Positions 54,608 to 63,207 of a stretch of 64,000 nucleotides of DNA are shown here, piece after piece. The notes below the pieces were generated by a model. The model saw only the letters and a list, made by a program, of their open reading frames with translations. It was not told where the DNA came from and made no database searches. This DNA is from Marinobacter oulmenensis (GTDB taxonomy: Bacteria > Pseudomonadota > Gammaproteobacteria > Pseudomonadales > Oleiphilaceae), in contig NZ_JACHFE010000001.1 in the NCBI RefSeq assembly GCF_014201735.1, positions 124,001 to 188,000 of the forward strand. The letters run 5' to 3'. A program made the translations under genes and the position numbers. Positions within the stretch are counted from its first letter, which is position 1, and every line of letters starts with the position of its first letter.

Positions 54608-55180
54608 ATGAAGCTGATCGGGTCCACCAGTTCACCGTACGTGCGCCGCATCCGTTTGCTGCTGGCCAACCAGTCATACGAATTCGTGAACCTGGATATC
54701 TATGATGCAGACCGGGACGTACTGCGGCGGAACAACCCGGCCCTGAAGATTCCGGTACTCCAGGACGGTGATCAGGAGCTTTTCGATTCCCGCGTCATCG
54801 CCCAGTACCTGATGACTCAGGCCGGGGCCGAGCCCCTGAGCTGGGATCAGCACAACCAGATCACGCTCATCGACGGAGCCAATGACTCGGGCGTCATCCT
54901 GCTGCTGTCCAAGCGTTCCGGGATCGATATCGATCAGGACCGGATGTTCTACAACCTGCAGCGGGAGCGCATCATGATGACGCTCCGGACCCTGGCGGCC
55001 CAGGTGGATGAGGGGTTGTTCCAGGCCTGGAACTATCCGGCTATCTGCCTGTACACCATGGTGGACTGGCTGGATTTCCGGGACCTGGTGGATTTCAGTA
55101 GTGTGGAAAGCCTGCTGACCTTCCGGAACGCCAATGCCGGTCAGCCCATGGTGGCCGAGACCGACCCCCGTCAGGGCTGA
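54608..55180 (+). CDS. Glutathione S-transferase family protein
   Basis: A 190-residue protein. The N-terminal thioredoxin-like domain reads MKLIGSTSSPYVRRIRLLL, with NPALKIPVLQDG and LFDSRVIAQYL (cis-Pro and the Ser-for-glutathione position). A helical C-terminal domain follows. It lacks an evident N-terminal catalytic Cys, having Ser residues instead (STSSPYV). Function may be reductase, isomerase or binding; no substrate can be named. GACAGGAG precedes the ATG. Confidence 0.88.
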   Translation: MKLIGSTSSPYVRRIRLLLANQSYEFVNLDIYDADRDVLRRNNPALKIPVLQDGDQELFDSRVIAQYLMTQAGAEPLSWDQHNQITLIDGANDSGVILLLSKRSGIDIDQDRMFYNLQRERIMMTLRTLAAQVDEGLFQAWNYPAICLYTMVDWLDFRDLVDFSSVESLLTFRNANAGQPMVAETDPRQG

Positions 55181-55326
55181 TCCGGGAGGTGAGCCCAATT
55201 TTTAATCAGATTTCCTTTCGTACACCCACTTCTTGACTATAGTTAGGTTCAGGGTGGCTATTGATCCGTCAGTAGCCACACCCCCGTACTTCACAATACC
55301 AACAACAGCAAGAAGAGGGGTGGACT

Positions 55327-55938
55327 ATGCTCCTGTCACATGCGTTTGGTCTTATTACCCACCCGGACCAGGAGTGGGCATCTATCAGGAACGAGCACGA
55401 ACATCCAACCCGGTTGTATGTTGCCTATGTGCTGGTTCTTGCTGCGATCGCGCCGGTATGCGCGTATATCTCGACGGCCTACTTCGGATGGTCCGTTGGT
55501 AATGACCGTCTGATCAAACTGACGGAAATCAGCGCACTACAACTGAGCGTGTTGACATATCTGGCCATGCTGGTCGGCGTTTTTGCCCTGGGTTATGCCA
55601 TTAACTGGATGGCCCGGACCTATGGCGCCCGTGAGGAGCACGTGCCCTCCAACGGTGTTGCCATGGCTGCCTATTCCTGTACACCCATGTTTCTGGCCGG
55701 CTTTGCCCTGCTGTATCCCCAGCCCTGGTTCAATGCGGCGATTTTCCTGGTGGCGGCCTGCTACAGTGCCTGGCTGATGTATGACGGACTGCCGATCGTC
55801 ATGGGTATCGAAAAGGAGAGGGCGGCCATGTACGGCGGTGCCCTGCTGACGGTGGCCCTGGTGATTCTGGTATCCACCCGCGTGGGGTCAGTCATTATCT
55901 GGAACTTTGGTGTCGGCCCGGTGTTCACCAGCGGGTAA
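55327..55938 (+). CDS. Yip1-domain membrane protein
   Basis: A 203-residue membrane protein with five hydrophobic segments (about 30-50, 70-100, 115-135, 140-160, 170-190). The bacterial Yip1 family opening HAFGLITHPDQEWASIRNEH is clear and the GALLTVALVILVSTRVGSV segment is near the end. Function unknown; relatives lie in many gammaproteobacteria. It is monocistronic with a terminator after it. Confidence 0.85.
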   Translation: MLLSHAFGLITHPDQEWASIRNEHEHPTRLYVAYVLVLAAIAPVCAYISTAYFGWSVGNDRLIKLTEISALQLSVLTYLAMLVGVFALGYAINWMARTYGAREEHVPSNGVAMAAYSCTPMFLAGFALLYPQPWFNAAIFLVAACYSAWLMYDGLPIVMGIEKERAAMYGGALLTVALVILVSTRVGSVIIWNFGVGPVFTSG

Positions 55939-55973
55939 TTGCCGATGAGGTTAACCGGATAACACACTGAATG

Positions 55974-55998
55974 CGGGAGCCTGATGGCTCCCGTTTTT
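55974..55998 (+). terminator. Terminator after the Yip1 gene
   Basis: CGGGAGCC-TGAT-GGCTCCCG stem (55974-55981 with 55986-55993) followed by TTTTT, 36 bp after the stop. Confidence 0.9.
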
Positions 55999-56026
55999 GT
56001 TGGGGCGTGATCGGCCGGCCGGGGGG

Positions 56027-58441
56027 TTAGCCCAGCCCGCGGGTGATCACGGAGGGATCGCCTCGGCCTTCGACCGCAGCCAGTTCGGCGCTGGACAGCC
56101 ATTCGCCCGGTGGTTTGTCGAGCACGGCCGCACAGGCCGCCAGCGCATGCCCCCACGAGCAGTGGTTGGCAAACAGCATTCCGGCCTCATTCAGGGTGCC
56201 GCCACGGTTGATGTAGCCCAGTACCCGGGAATGAACCGGTTGCGGAAACAGGGTATGCAGGTGGCCTCGGAAGACCTCCGGGCGCATATGGGTCAGCGCC
56301 ACCCGGCGATGCATACGATGGGGGAACAACCGCTCGCGCTCGAATTCGCTCATGCAGGTATCGGCTTCCATCAGGTCGCGGGGCTGGCGGAACCGGCCCG
56401 GCTCCTGAATGTAGACCAGCCGGAACGGGGCGCCGGTATCGCGCAGGCGTTCGCAGGCTCGAATGGCTTCAGACAATTGATAGGCGCCATTGGCGATGAG
56501 CAGCAACGGTTCCTCACCGGCGGAGGTGTCTTCATCCACTACCAGGGCACCGTGGCGTGCCAGGGTCTGGGCCTCACTGGCGTTGAACACGCAGGGGCGT
56601 TCTCGTTTAGGCACCACCATGCAACTGATCCGGCCCCGCTCCTGATAGACCGAAGGCAGCACTGCCAGGGTGCTGTTGTAGTCCGCTGGGAAAAGCACCC
56701 GGGAGACGTCGCCCATCTCGCCAAGCAGAGCCTCGCAGAAGGTGGTGTCCTGATGGGACTGTTCGTTCTTGCCGTTTTCCCAGGTATGGGAGGTCGCGAC
56801 AACCGGGAAGCCCAGCCAGCGGGATGGACGGCCGACTTCTTTCTGGTGTCGGGCGAAAATCAGGTCCTGGCGGATGGCGCCCAGCATGCGCACGCAGAAG
56901 GCTTCGTAACTGGCCACCAGGTTCAGGCCGGATTTGTTGGCCAGGCAGGCAGACACCACCGCTTCCTCGTTCAGTGCCGTGATGATCTGGCCGTCGAGGG
57001 CCTCATCCTCGTTTTCCGGCTGGTTTGAGCGGTGCTTGAGGTCTTTGAGTACGCCGCGAAGCCGGTTGCTGGCCAGTTCATCGGGGTTGCCAACCCGGGG
57101 CCTGAGTGACGGATTGTCGGAAATCAGTGCCCGGAAAAACTCGTCAATGGCGGTCATCGGCGACGCCTGGTTCTGCCCCCAGGGCAGTACCGGCATGGTC
57201 GGGTCAGCCGGGTTGCGTTGTCCCAGGGGGTGATCCCGTTCCAGGGCCCGGCCCTGGAGTTCGTGCTCGTTGAGCATGGTGACGGCCAGGCCCAGTTCCC
57301 CGGGCTCCACCCAGAGGCGGGCGGCGTGTTCGTTGAACAGGTCACGGGCCTTGGCGTCCAGTCTTGGATTGCCGGGCAGGGGCAGGTTGTGGGCGCTGTT
57401 CTGGCCGGCACCGTAGAATCCGTAGCCCTTGATGGTTTCGGCAATGCCATAGGGAATGGTGACCGGATAGTCCAGATCGCCGTTGCGGGCGGCTTCTGCC
57501 CGCGCCTCGAAAGCCACTTCCATGTCGTAGAGGGCGCAGACAAAGGCCGCCGGATCCCGGCCATCGAATCGGAAAGGTGCGAACCCGCGGGACTCCATGT
57601 GCTCCTGGAAACGCTCCAGCCCGGCGGGTGTGCCCAGCTCGGTGCGCTGTTCGATGCGCCGGCCATTGGCGATCATGACCGGCAGAACCAGGCCGCAGTC
57701 TCCGGCTCGCCACCAGCGCGGCACCCAGTCACTGCCTTTCTGCTCTTCGGCCGCACCATCTGACAGAAAGGCCACCAGGGACTCTCCGGGCAGCGGCATG
57801 TGGACATACTGCAGCTCGGCAAAGCCCAGATAGCCTCCCTCAATGATGCCCCCGGCAGTATGAGAGTTGACGTGACTGCCCAGCGGGGCGGCCATCGAAC
57901 CGTCCGGTTTCTGCTGGTAGGAATAGAAATCCGACGCCAGCCGGGACAGCCCCTCCGGAGCCTGATAGCGCGTTCGCTGCTCCGGATGCAGGTTGCCGGT
58001 AAGAACGTTGACGGCATCGATGGCTGCCACGCAGTGGCCCTGACCCATCAGCCAACTGCGGGTGTGGCCGGTCAGGTTGTTCAGGGCCAGGTAGGCCGCA
58101 TAGGCAGGCACCATATTCAGGGCACCCCCGGTATGGCCTTCCGGGGAAGTTTTGAAATCCTGTGGTGCCAGGGGAGCGCCGGCAATGTCCACCCGTTTGC
58201 AGTAGGTCATATGTACCACCAGCCACAGGCCGGCGCTGGTCAGCCTGTCCAGAGCGGCGAGCTTCCGGTAGACGGTGTCCGTGTCCGGTTGGTGCCCGGC
58301 TTCGACCAGCTTTTCGGCCAGTGCCTGAACCTGGCTGGCGGTTTCTTCCGTGTGCTGGACAGCGCCATAGCCCTGCTGCCAGTGCCGGAAGGCAGAAGCG
58401 GCTGCTTCCGGTGACGAAGCGGGAGAGGTGGGCGATGACAT
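56027..58441 (-). CDS. Phosphoketolase-like thiamine diphosphate enzyme
   Basis: An 804-residue protein with the phosphoketolase (XFP) layout: N-terminal PP domain, central pyrimidine domain and C-terminal transketolase-like domain. Seen are HTAGGIIEGGYLGFAEL, a ThDP-binding-like SDGAAEEQKGSD ... VMIANGRR (SDG in place of GDG), SHQDTTFCEALLGEM and PADYNSTLAVLPSV. These align with SHV/GSIHEGGELG, GDG, SHQDPGF and PPDANCLL of standard XFP. It is therefore a divergent branch. Its substrate may not be xylulose or fructose phosphate; related long proteins are sometimes labelled xylulose-5-phosphate epimerase. The start 58441 has GGAGG 7 bp upstream. Confidence 0.75.
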   Translation of the reverse strand: MSSPTSPASSPEAAASAFRHWQQGYGAVQHTEETASQVQALAEKLVEAGHQPDTDTVYRKLAALDRLTSAGLWLVVHMTYCKRVDIAGAPLAPQDFKTSPEGHTGGALNMVPAYAAYLALNNLTGHTRSWLMGQGHCVAAIDAVNVLTGNLHPEQRTRYQAPEGLSRLASDFYSYQQKPDGSMAAPLGSHVNSHTAGGIIEGGYLGFAELQYVHMPLPGESLVAFLSDGAAEEQKGSDWVPRWWRAGDCGLVLPVMIANGRRIEQRTELGTPAGLERFQEHMESRGFAPFRFDGRDPAAFVCALYDMEVAFEARAEAARNGDLDYPVTIPYGIAETIKGYGFYGAGQNSAHNLPLPGNPRLDAKARDLFNEHAARLWVEPGELGLAVTMLNEHELQGRALERDHPLGQRNPADPTMPVLPWGQNQASPMTAIDEFFRALISDNPSLRPRVGNPDELASNRLRGVLKDLKHRSNQPENEDEALDGQIITALNEEAVVSACLANKSGLNLVASYEAFCVRMLGAIRQDLIFARHQKEVGRPSRWLGFPVVATSHTWENGKNEQSHQDTTFCEALLGEMGDVSRVLFPADYNSTLAVLPSVYQERGRISCMVVPKRERPCVFNASEAQTLARHGALVVDEDTSAGEEPLLLIANGAYQLSEAIRACERLRDTGAPFRLVYIQEPGRFRQPRDLMEADTCMSEFERERLFPHRMHRRVALTHMRPEVFRGHLHTLFPQPVHSRVLGYINRGGTLNEAGMLFANHCSWGHALAACAAVLDKPPGEWLSSAELAAVEGRGDPSVITRGLG

Positions 58442-58641
58442 GAATGGCCTCCATGGAAGTCGGGTCGGGGTATGCTGCCAGTTTAAAGCGGGCCTGAGCC
58501 GGGGCCATTGATGCAGGTCATTGGGCTTTGCATATTTTGGCTTGCGTCCGTTTAGAGATTGCATGTGGCATGCCCGGATAGTCATCCTGTCCGGCCCTGT
58601 CTATACTCATGCCGTTTTCCATGGCAATCGGGGCAACCGGA

Positions 58642-59133
58642 ATGATCGAAATCCTGACTACAGGTGGCACCATAGACAAGGTGTACTTTGACGCCAACAG
58701 CCAGTTTGAAATCGGCAACAGTTTGGTGCCCGAGCTGCTTGCTGAGTCCAACATCCGGGATGGTTATGAAATCCGTGAGCTGATGCGCAAGGACAGCCTG
58801 GAGCTGGACGACGCTGACCGTCAGGCCATACTGGCAGCGGTGAGGGCTTCGAAGCATGGCCGAATCCTGATCACCCATGGCACTGACACCATGACGGATA
58901 CGGCAGAGGTGCTTCGAGGGGTGACCGACCACACCATTGTCCTGCTTGGGGCCATGCAGCCTGCGCGCATGCGGCGCAGTGATGCGGTCTTCAACATCGG
59001 TTACGCCTGGGCGGCGGTGCAGTTGCTACCGCCGGGGGTGTACATCGCCATGAACGGCGAGGTGTTCAAAGCCGGAAAGGTGCGCAAAAATCTCGCCGCC
59101 CAGCGCTTTGAAACCATGCCGGAAACGGACTGA
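58642..59133 (+). CDS. Single-domain asparaginase/glutaminase-family protein
   Basis: A 163-residue protein with only the N-terminal asparaginase domain. The first catalytic Thr is in LTTGGTIDKVYF near residue 8 and the second Thr-Asp pair is in ITHGTDTMTDTAEVL near 80. The C-terminal domain of normal ~330-residue asparaginases is absent; the sequence stops after KNLAAQRFE. Such stand-alone domains are conserved in many proteobacteria, so this is not obviously a broken gene. Activity is unproven. ATG 58642 fits the family start; the frame runs back to 58609. Confidence 0.87.
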   Translation: MIEILTTGGTIDKVYFDANSQFEIGNSLVPELLAESNIRDGYEIRELMRKDSLELDDADRQAILAAVRASKHGRILITHGTDTMTDTAEVLRGVTDHTIVLLGAMQPARMRRSDAVFNIGYAWAAVQLLPPGVYIAMNGEVFKAGKVRKNLAAQRFETMPETD

Positions 59134-59136
59134 GCA

Positions 59137-59832
59137 TTAACCCGCGACAGCGTCGATTTCCGCCTGGGTCAGGTGCCGGTAGCCGCCCGCAGGCAGGTCC
59201 GGATCCAGTGCAATTGATCCGATGCTTTGCCGGTGCAGTCCGGTAACGTGGTTGCCGACCGCGGCCAGCATCCGTTTGACCTGGTGGTAGCGACCTTCAT
59301 GAATGGTCAGAAGGATCTGTCTGCCTGACAGCTCTGCCACGGCTGCTGGCCGGGTGCGGGCGCTTTCCCCCTTGAGCATCACGCCCTGCTCGAGTTGCTG
59401 CCGGCTCTGTTCGGTCAGTGGCTCGGCCAGATCCACCCGGTAGCATTTCGGGCATTCCCGGCGGGGAGAGGTGACCGTGTGAGACCACTGCCCGTCGGTG
59501 GTCAGCAACAGCAGGCCAGTCGTGTCCTTGTCCAGCCTGCCGACAACGTGAAGACCGGCCGCCAGTTCCGGTGGCAGAAGATCCAGTACCGTCGGCTGGT
59601 CGCTGTCGGTGGTGGCGCTGAGCGTGCCAGCCGGTTTGTTGATCATCAGGTAGGACTCGCCGGGCAGGGTCAGCGGGGCACCGTCGAACAGCACTTCATC
59701 GTGTTCCTGAACCTGCTGGCGGGCCAGCTTGCACGGCGGCCCGTTAACCCGTATACGCCCGGCCATGATGGCCCGTTTGGCTTCTTTTCGGGACAGGGGT
59801 GAACTGCTCGAAACGTACTGGTCCAGGCGCAT
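59137..59832 (-). CDS. rsuA: 16S rRNA pseudouridine(516) synthase RsuA family
   Basis: A 231-residue enzyme. The N-terminal S4 domain reads MRLDQYVSSSSPLSRKEAKRAI. The catalytic Asp is in GLHVVGRLDKDTTGLLLLT (GRLDxxTxGLLLLT), and the RsuA/RluB/E/F features ECPKCYRVDL and GRYHQVKRMLAAVGN are present. Length equals RsuA (231). The ATG overlaps the stop of the upstream minus-strand gene by one base (TGATG), so it is in an operon with the YdjM-type and transglycosylase genes. Confidence 0.92.
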   Translation of the reverse strand: MRLDQYVSSSSPLSRKEAKRAIMAGRIRVNGPPCKLARQQVQEHDEVLFDGAPLTLPGESYLMINKPAGTLSATTDSDQPTVLDLLPPELAAGLHVVGRLDKDTTGLLLLTTDGQWSHTVTSPRRECPKCYRVDLAEPLTEQSRQQLEQGVMLKGESARTRPAAVAELSGRQILLTIHEGRYHQVKRMLAAVGNHVTGLHRQSIGSIALDPDLPAGGYRHLTQAEIDAVAG

Positions 59833-60860
59833 CAGCAGCCATCTCCGGGCATTGGTGTTGACAGGTTGGACAGGCACAGTACCGGTGTCTGGCCGGTTAC
59901 CCGCGACCACAGTATCTGAGGCGCATCCGGCCTGAGTGGTGGCCGGGCCAACTGGGTGCTGTTCACCGGTGCCGGCCCGTCGGCAGACAGGGAGGCCACG
60001 ACAAAGGTAAATGGATGGGCGCCGGGAATGCCCAGGCGAATATCCGTGGCGGTCACCTGGGCATTTTCACGGTCGTACTGCAGAAACCCCCGGGTAAACC
60101 ATTCCAGTCGCTGGACCTCCGGCAGGCCCGCGACACTCTGGCGGAGTTCAGGGTGTCGGGGGAAGTGTTCCAGAGTCAGGGGCTGATCGTCATCGAGAAA
60201 GCCCGTAACGACCTCAACACGGGTTTCATCGGTGACGGCGGTGGCGCGCCAGAGCACGGTATTGAAGGGCATGGGCTGCACCAGCAACCGGTAATCCTCC
60301 AGCCCGGCTTCGGCCAGGGCCGGACGGACCCTGGCTGTCATCCATTGCTGTGCCAGTAACGTCCAGCCCAGATAGACGCTCGACAGCACCAGTCCGAGAA
60401 CCACCAGCCTGTGGGCCGGTGGTCGCACCAGCATTGCCAGACAGCCCGCCAGCAGCGGCAGTGTGTACAGCGGATCAATGATGAAGATACTGCTGATTGC
60501 CATCGGCGGCCCAACCGGCCAGAAAATCTGGGTGCCGTAAGTTGTGAACGTATCCAGCAGGGGGTGGGTGACCAGCACCAGGGTGACCAGGGTCAGCCAG
60601 CGTGCCAGGGAAACCTGGGGCCGCCATCGCCACAGCAGCCAGCCAATCAGCAGTGACAGCGGGATGAGTACAAACAGTGAGTGACTGAAGCCCCGGTGCT
60701 GGGTGAAATTGGCAATGGCGGAGCCATAGTCGATCACCACATCAAGATCCGGCAGGGTGCCAAGCAGGGCACCGGCCACCAGCGCAGACCGACCCAGGCT
60801 CTTGCCGGCCACGGCACCTGCAATCGAAGCGCCCAGGGCTGCCTGGGTGACAGAATCCAC
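59832..60860 (-). CDS. YdjM-type metal-dependent hydrolase-like membrane protein
   Basis: A 342-residue protein with four to five hydrophobic segments in the first ~190 residues (ALLGTLPDLDVV, SLFVLIPLSLLIGWLLW, LVTHPLLDTF). It carries the DUF457/YdjM motif set: PDLD, HRGFSHSL and THPLLD, likely metal ligands. A C-terminal soluble part of about 150 residues follows. It is often annotated as a membrane-bound metal-dependent hydrolase; function unknown. Start GTG 60860 gives the family opening (V/M)DSVTQAALGA; TTG 60863 is the alternative. It is 3 bp after the transglycosylase stop. Confidence 0.85.
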   Translation of the reverse strand: MDSVTQAALGASIAGAVAGKSLGRSALVAGALLGTLPDLDVVIDYGSAIANFTQHRGFSHSLFVLIPLSLLIGWLLWRWRPQVSLARWLTLVTLVLVTHPLLDTFTTYGTQIFWPVGPPMAISSIFIIDPLYTLPLLAGCLAMLVRPPAHRLVVLGLVLSSVYLGWTLLAQQWMTARVRPALAEAGLEDYRLLVQPMPFNTVLWRATAVTDETRVEVVTGFLDDDQPLTLEHFPRHPELRQSVAGLPEVQRLEWFTRGFLQYDRENAQVTATDIRLGIPGAHPFTFVVASLSADGPAPVNSTQLARPPLRPDAPQILWSRVTGQTPVLCLSNLSTPMPGDGC

Positions 60861-60863
60861 CAA

Positions 60864-62102
60864 TCAGGCTCCGGTCTCGATGCCCAGCGCCCGGAGGACG
60901 CGGGCGGAGGGGAAGCCGTCGGCGATCATGCCCCGATCACTCTGGAAGCCACGAATGGCCTCCCGGGTGTTACCGCCCATGATGCCATCCGCTTCGCCAC
61001 TGTCGTATCCCCGATTATTCAGGGTCTGCTGAAGTTCCAGCACCTGATCCCGGGACAGGGCGGGTAGGTCTTCCGGCGGCGGGTTCTGAAGCCCGGCGGC
61101 GCCGGCAATCCGGTCCGCCAGGTGGCCGACGGCAATGGCGTAGAACTCCGAGCGATTCCAGCCCATGATCACCTGGAAGTTGTCATAGACCAGAAACGCG
61201 GGCCCCTGATGGCCGGAGGGCACAACCAGGGCGGCGTCGATGGGTTCCCGGTGAAGGGTGTTGCCGAAGGCATCGGTCACGCCCAGTTCCCGCCACCGTG
61301 TCAGGGGCAGGCGGCGACCGTCAGCCAGGCTGAAGTCAAAGTTCTCAGGCAGCAGAACCTCACGGCCCCAGCGATAATCGCCATCCCAGCCCATGGATTC
61401 CAGGAAATGCCCGGCGGACATCATGGCATCGGGCACGCTGTTCCAGAGATCCCGACGGCCATCGCCATCCGCGTCCACTGCGTGTTTCAGAAACACCGTG
61501 GGCATGAACTGGACGTGGCCCATGGCGCCGGCCCAGGAGCCTTCCATCAGTTCCGGGGCGATAGCCCCCTCATCGATGATCTTCAGGGCGGCTACCAACT
61601 GCTGGCTGAAGAAGGTGCTGCGGCGCTGATCACAGGCCAGGGTGGCCAGAGAACTGGGTACCGACATTTTACCGAAATAGGTGCCGTAATTGGTTTCCAG
61701 GCCCCAGAAGGCGACCAGGTAGTGGCCCGGTACGCCAGTTTCCTCGGTCACCCGTTCCAGCAGGGCCTCATGCTCGCGCAGCAGTTCCCGGCCGCGTTCG
61801 ATGCGCTGGCTGTTCACGCGGCGGTTCAGGTAATCGGCGAAGGTGGTGGTGAATTCCGGTTGCCGGCGATCCAGCTCAATTACCCTCTCCAGATATTCGG
61901 CCTGTGCCAGCACGCCGGAGGCGGTGTCGCTACTGACGCCGGCGTCCTCAGCCTGTTGTTGCAGCCGCTGTTTGCACTGGTTGAAAGCCTCCCCTGTCAT
62001 CGTGGTTTCCGCCTGAGCCGGGGCAGCCATCATGACGGCCGCCAGCGCGGCGGATAACAGCCCGGAACGCAGCGTTATCTTTTGTGTCAGGGAATAGACC
62101 AA
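60864..62102 (-). CDS. Lytic murein transglycosylase, MltB type
   Basis: A 412-residue exported enzyme. The signal peptide (about 1-31) ends in MAAPAQA. The SLT_2/MltB domain contains the catalytic Glu in FWGLETNYGTYFGK near 130, HVQFMPTVFLKHAVDADGDGRRD and SMGWDGDYRWGREV. A C-terminal peptidoglycan-binding domain (about 345-405) reads LQQTLNNRGYDSGEADGIMGGNTREAIRGFQ. It cleaves glycan strands with 1,6-anhydro product formation. The start is TTG at 62102, preceded by GAGAGG; no better start is seen. It is first gene of a three-gene minus-strand operon. Confidence 0.9.
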   Translation of the reverse strand: MVYSLTQKITLRSGLLSAALAAVMMAAPAQAETTMTGEAFNQCKQRLQQQAEDAGVSSDTASGVLAQAEYLERVIELDRRQPEFTTTFADYLNRRVNSQRIERGRELLREHEALLERVTEETGVPGHYLVAFWGLETNYGTYFGKMSVPSSLATLACDQRRSTFFSQQLVAALKIIDEGAIAPELMEGSWAGAMGHVQFMPTVFLKHAVDADGDGRRDLWNSVPDAMMSAGHFLESMGWDGDYRWGREVLLPENFDFSLADGRRLPLTRWRELGVTDAFGNTLHREPIDAALVVPSGHQGPAFLVYDNFQVIMGWNRSEFYAIAVGHLADRIAGAAGLQNPPPEDLPALSRDQVLELQQTLNNRGYDSGEADGIMGGNTREAIRGFQSDRGMIADGFPSARVLRALGIETGA

Positions 62103-62300
62103 GGGGCACCTCTCACGGTAGATTGAAAATCTCTGATCGGGCCATGTTAGCGCGTTTTCCGGGTCTGGAAATACCGCTACAGGCTACCGTTACCAACTAT
62201 TTTAAACGGTTTCGTTCTCGTCATTTGGTCACATACGGTGAATGGGCGTGTCGGGATGTTCTATAGTGGTGCCAATGACCAAATCCGGAGTGACGTTGAT

Positions 62301-63197
62301 ATGACAACCCTGAAGGCGCTGGTAGTGGATGACGCCAGCTTTGTGCGGGATCTGGTGAAACGCACGGTACGCCAGCGTTTTCCGGTGATCGAGACAACCG
62401 ATGCCCAGAACGGGCGCCGGGCGCAGTCGCTGATGTCCCGCACGACCTTTGATCTGGTGCTCTGTGACTGGGAGATGCCGGAGATGTCCGGCCTGGAACT
62501 TCTGCAGTGGATGCGTCAGCAGCCCCATTATCAGAAAGTGCCGTTTATCATGATCACCAGCCGGGGCGACAAGGATCATGTGGTTGAAGCGGTCAAGGAA
62601 GGGGTGTCGGAATACCTGGGCAAGCCGTTCAGCCCCGAAGGCCTGAGCAAGAAAATCATCAAAGTGATGGGCCGGCGCCTGAAAGAGGCCATGGACGGTT
62701 CCGGAAAATCCATGGATGGGCCGGCCGATGCCTTCCGGGAATCCGCCGACCTGCTGACCCAGAAGCGGGAGGTGGCTCCTCCCAAGCCTGCGGCTTCCGC
62801 ACCGAATCCGGCGGCTGACAACCCACTGCTGGCGGCAGGCCGGCAGGGTGGCAGCGCCGGCCGGTCGGCCCAGAAAGCCTCGATGACCGTGGCGTCTGTA
62901 CGCTTCTCGGACAGCACCCTCAAATCGGTGGTCAAGGATGTGAACCTCACAGAGGTGCGGGTTATCGCCAAGCGGGACCAGGTTTTTCCGGGCATCCTTG
63001 ATCAGGCGGTGGTTGATATCGACACCGGGGAGGGGCAGATGGCGCGTCTGAATGGTTATGTTCATCAGCTTCAGGCGGTGGACAAACGCCAGGACACGGA
63101 TTTTGTCAGCGTCACCATCCGCTTTGTCGATGAAGACCCGAAAAAGATGGAGGACCTGTCCCGGTTTGTGGCCCGTTTCCGTGCTGCGGCACGCTGA
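62301..63197 (+). CDS. CheY-like response regulator with an extra C-terminal domain
   Basis: A 298-residue regulator. The N-terminal receiver domain has D10-D11, phospho-acceptor D56 in LVLCDWEMPEMSG, Thr/Ser in MITSRGD near 82 and Lys in LGKPF near 106. A Pro/Ala-rich linker (about 150-195) leads to a C-terminal domain of about 100 residues beginning ASVRFSDSTLKSVVKDVNL. This tail looks like a PilZ-type beta barrel but lacks the RxxxR and D/NxSxxG c-di-GMP motifs, so that is tentative. No kinase gene is adjacent; phoR at 63208 is convergent. Confidence 0.8.
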   Translation: MTTLKALVVDDASFVRDLVKRTVRQRFPVIETTDAQNGRRAQSLMSRTTFDLVLCDWEMPEMSGLELLQWMRQQPHYQKVPFIMITSRGDKDHVVEAVKEGVSEYLGKPFSPEGLSKKIIKVMGRRLKEAMDGSGKSMDGPADAFRESADLLTQKREVAPPKPAASAPNPAADNPLLAAGRQGGSAGRSAQKASMTVASVRFSDSTLKSVVKDVNLTEVRVIAKRDQVFPGILDQAVVDIDTGEGQMARLNGYVHQLQAVDKRQDTDFVSVTIRFVDEDPKKMEDLSRFVARFRAAAR

Positions 63198-63207
63198 TCC
63201 GGCGGGA

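Noticed and set aside
53203..54669. 488-codon minus-strand frame opposite ald
   Set aside because: Antisense shadow; ald has the complete signature set.
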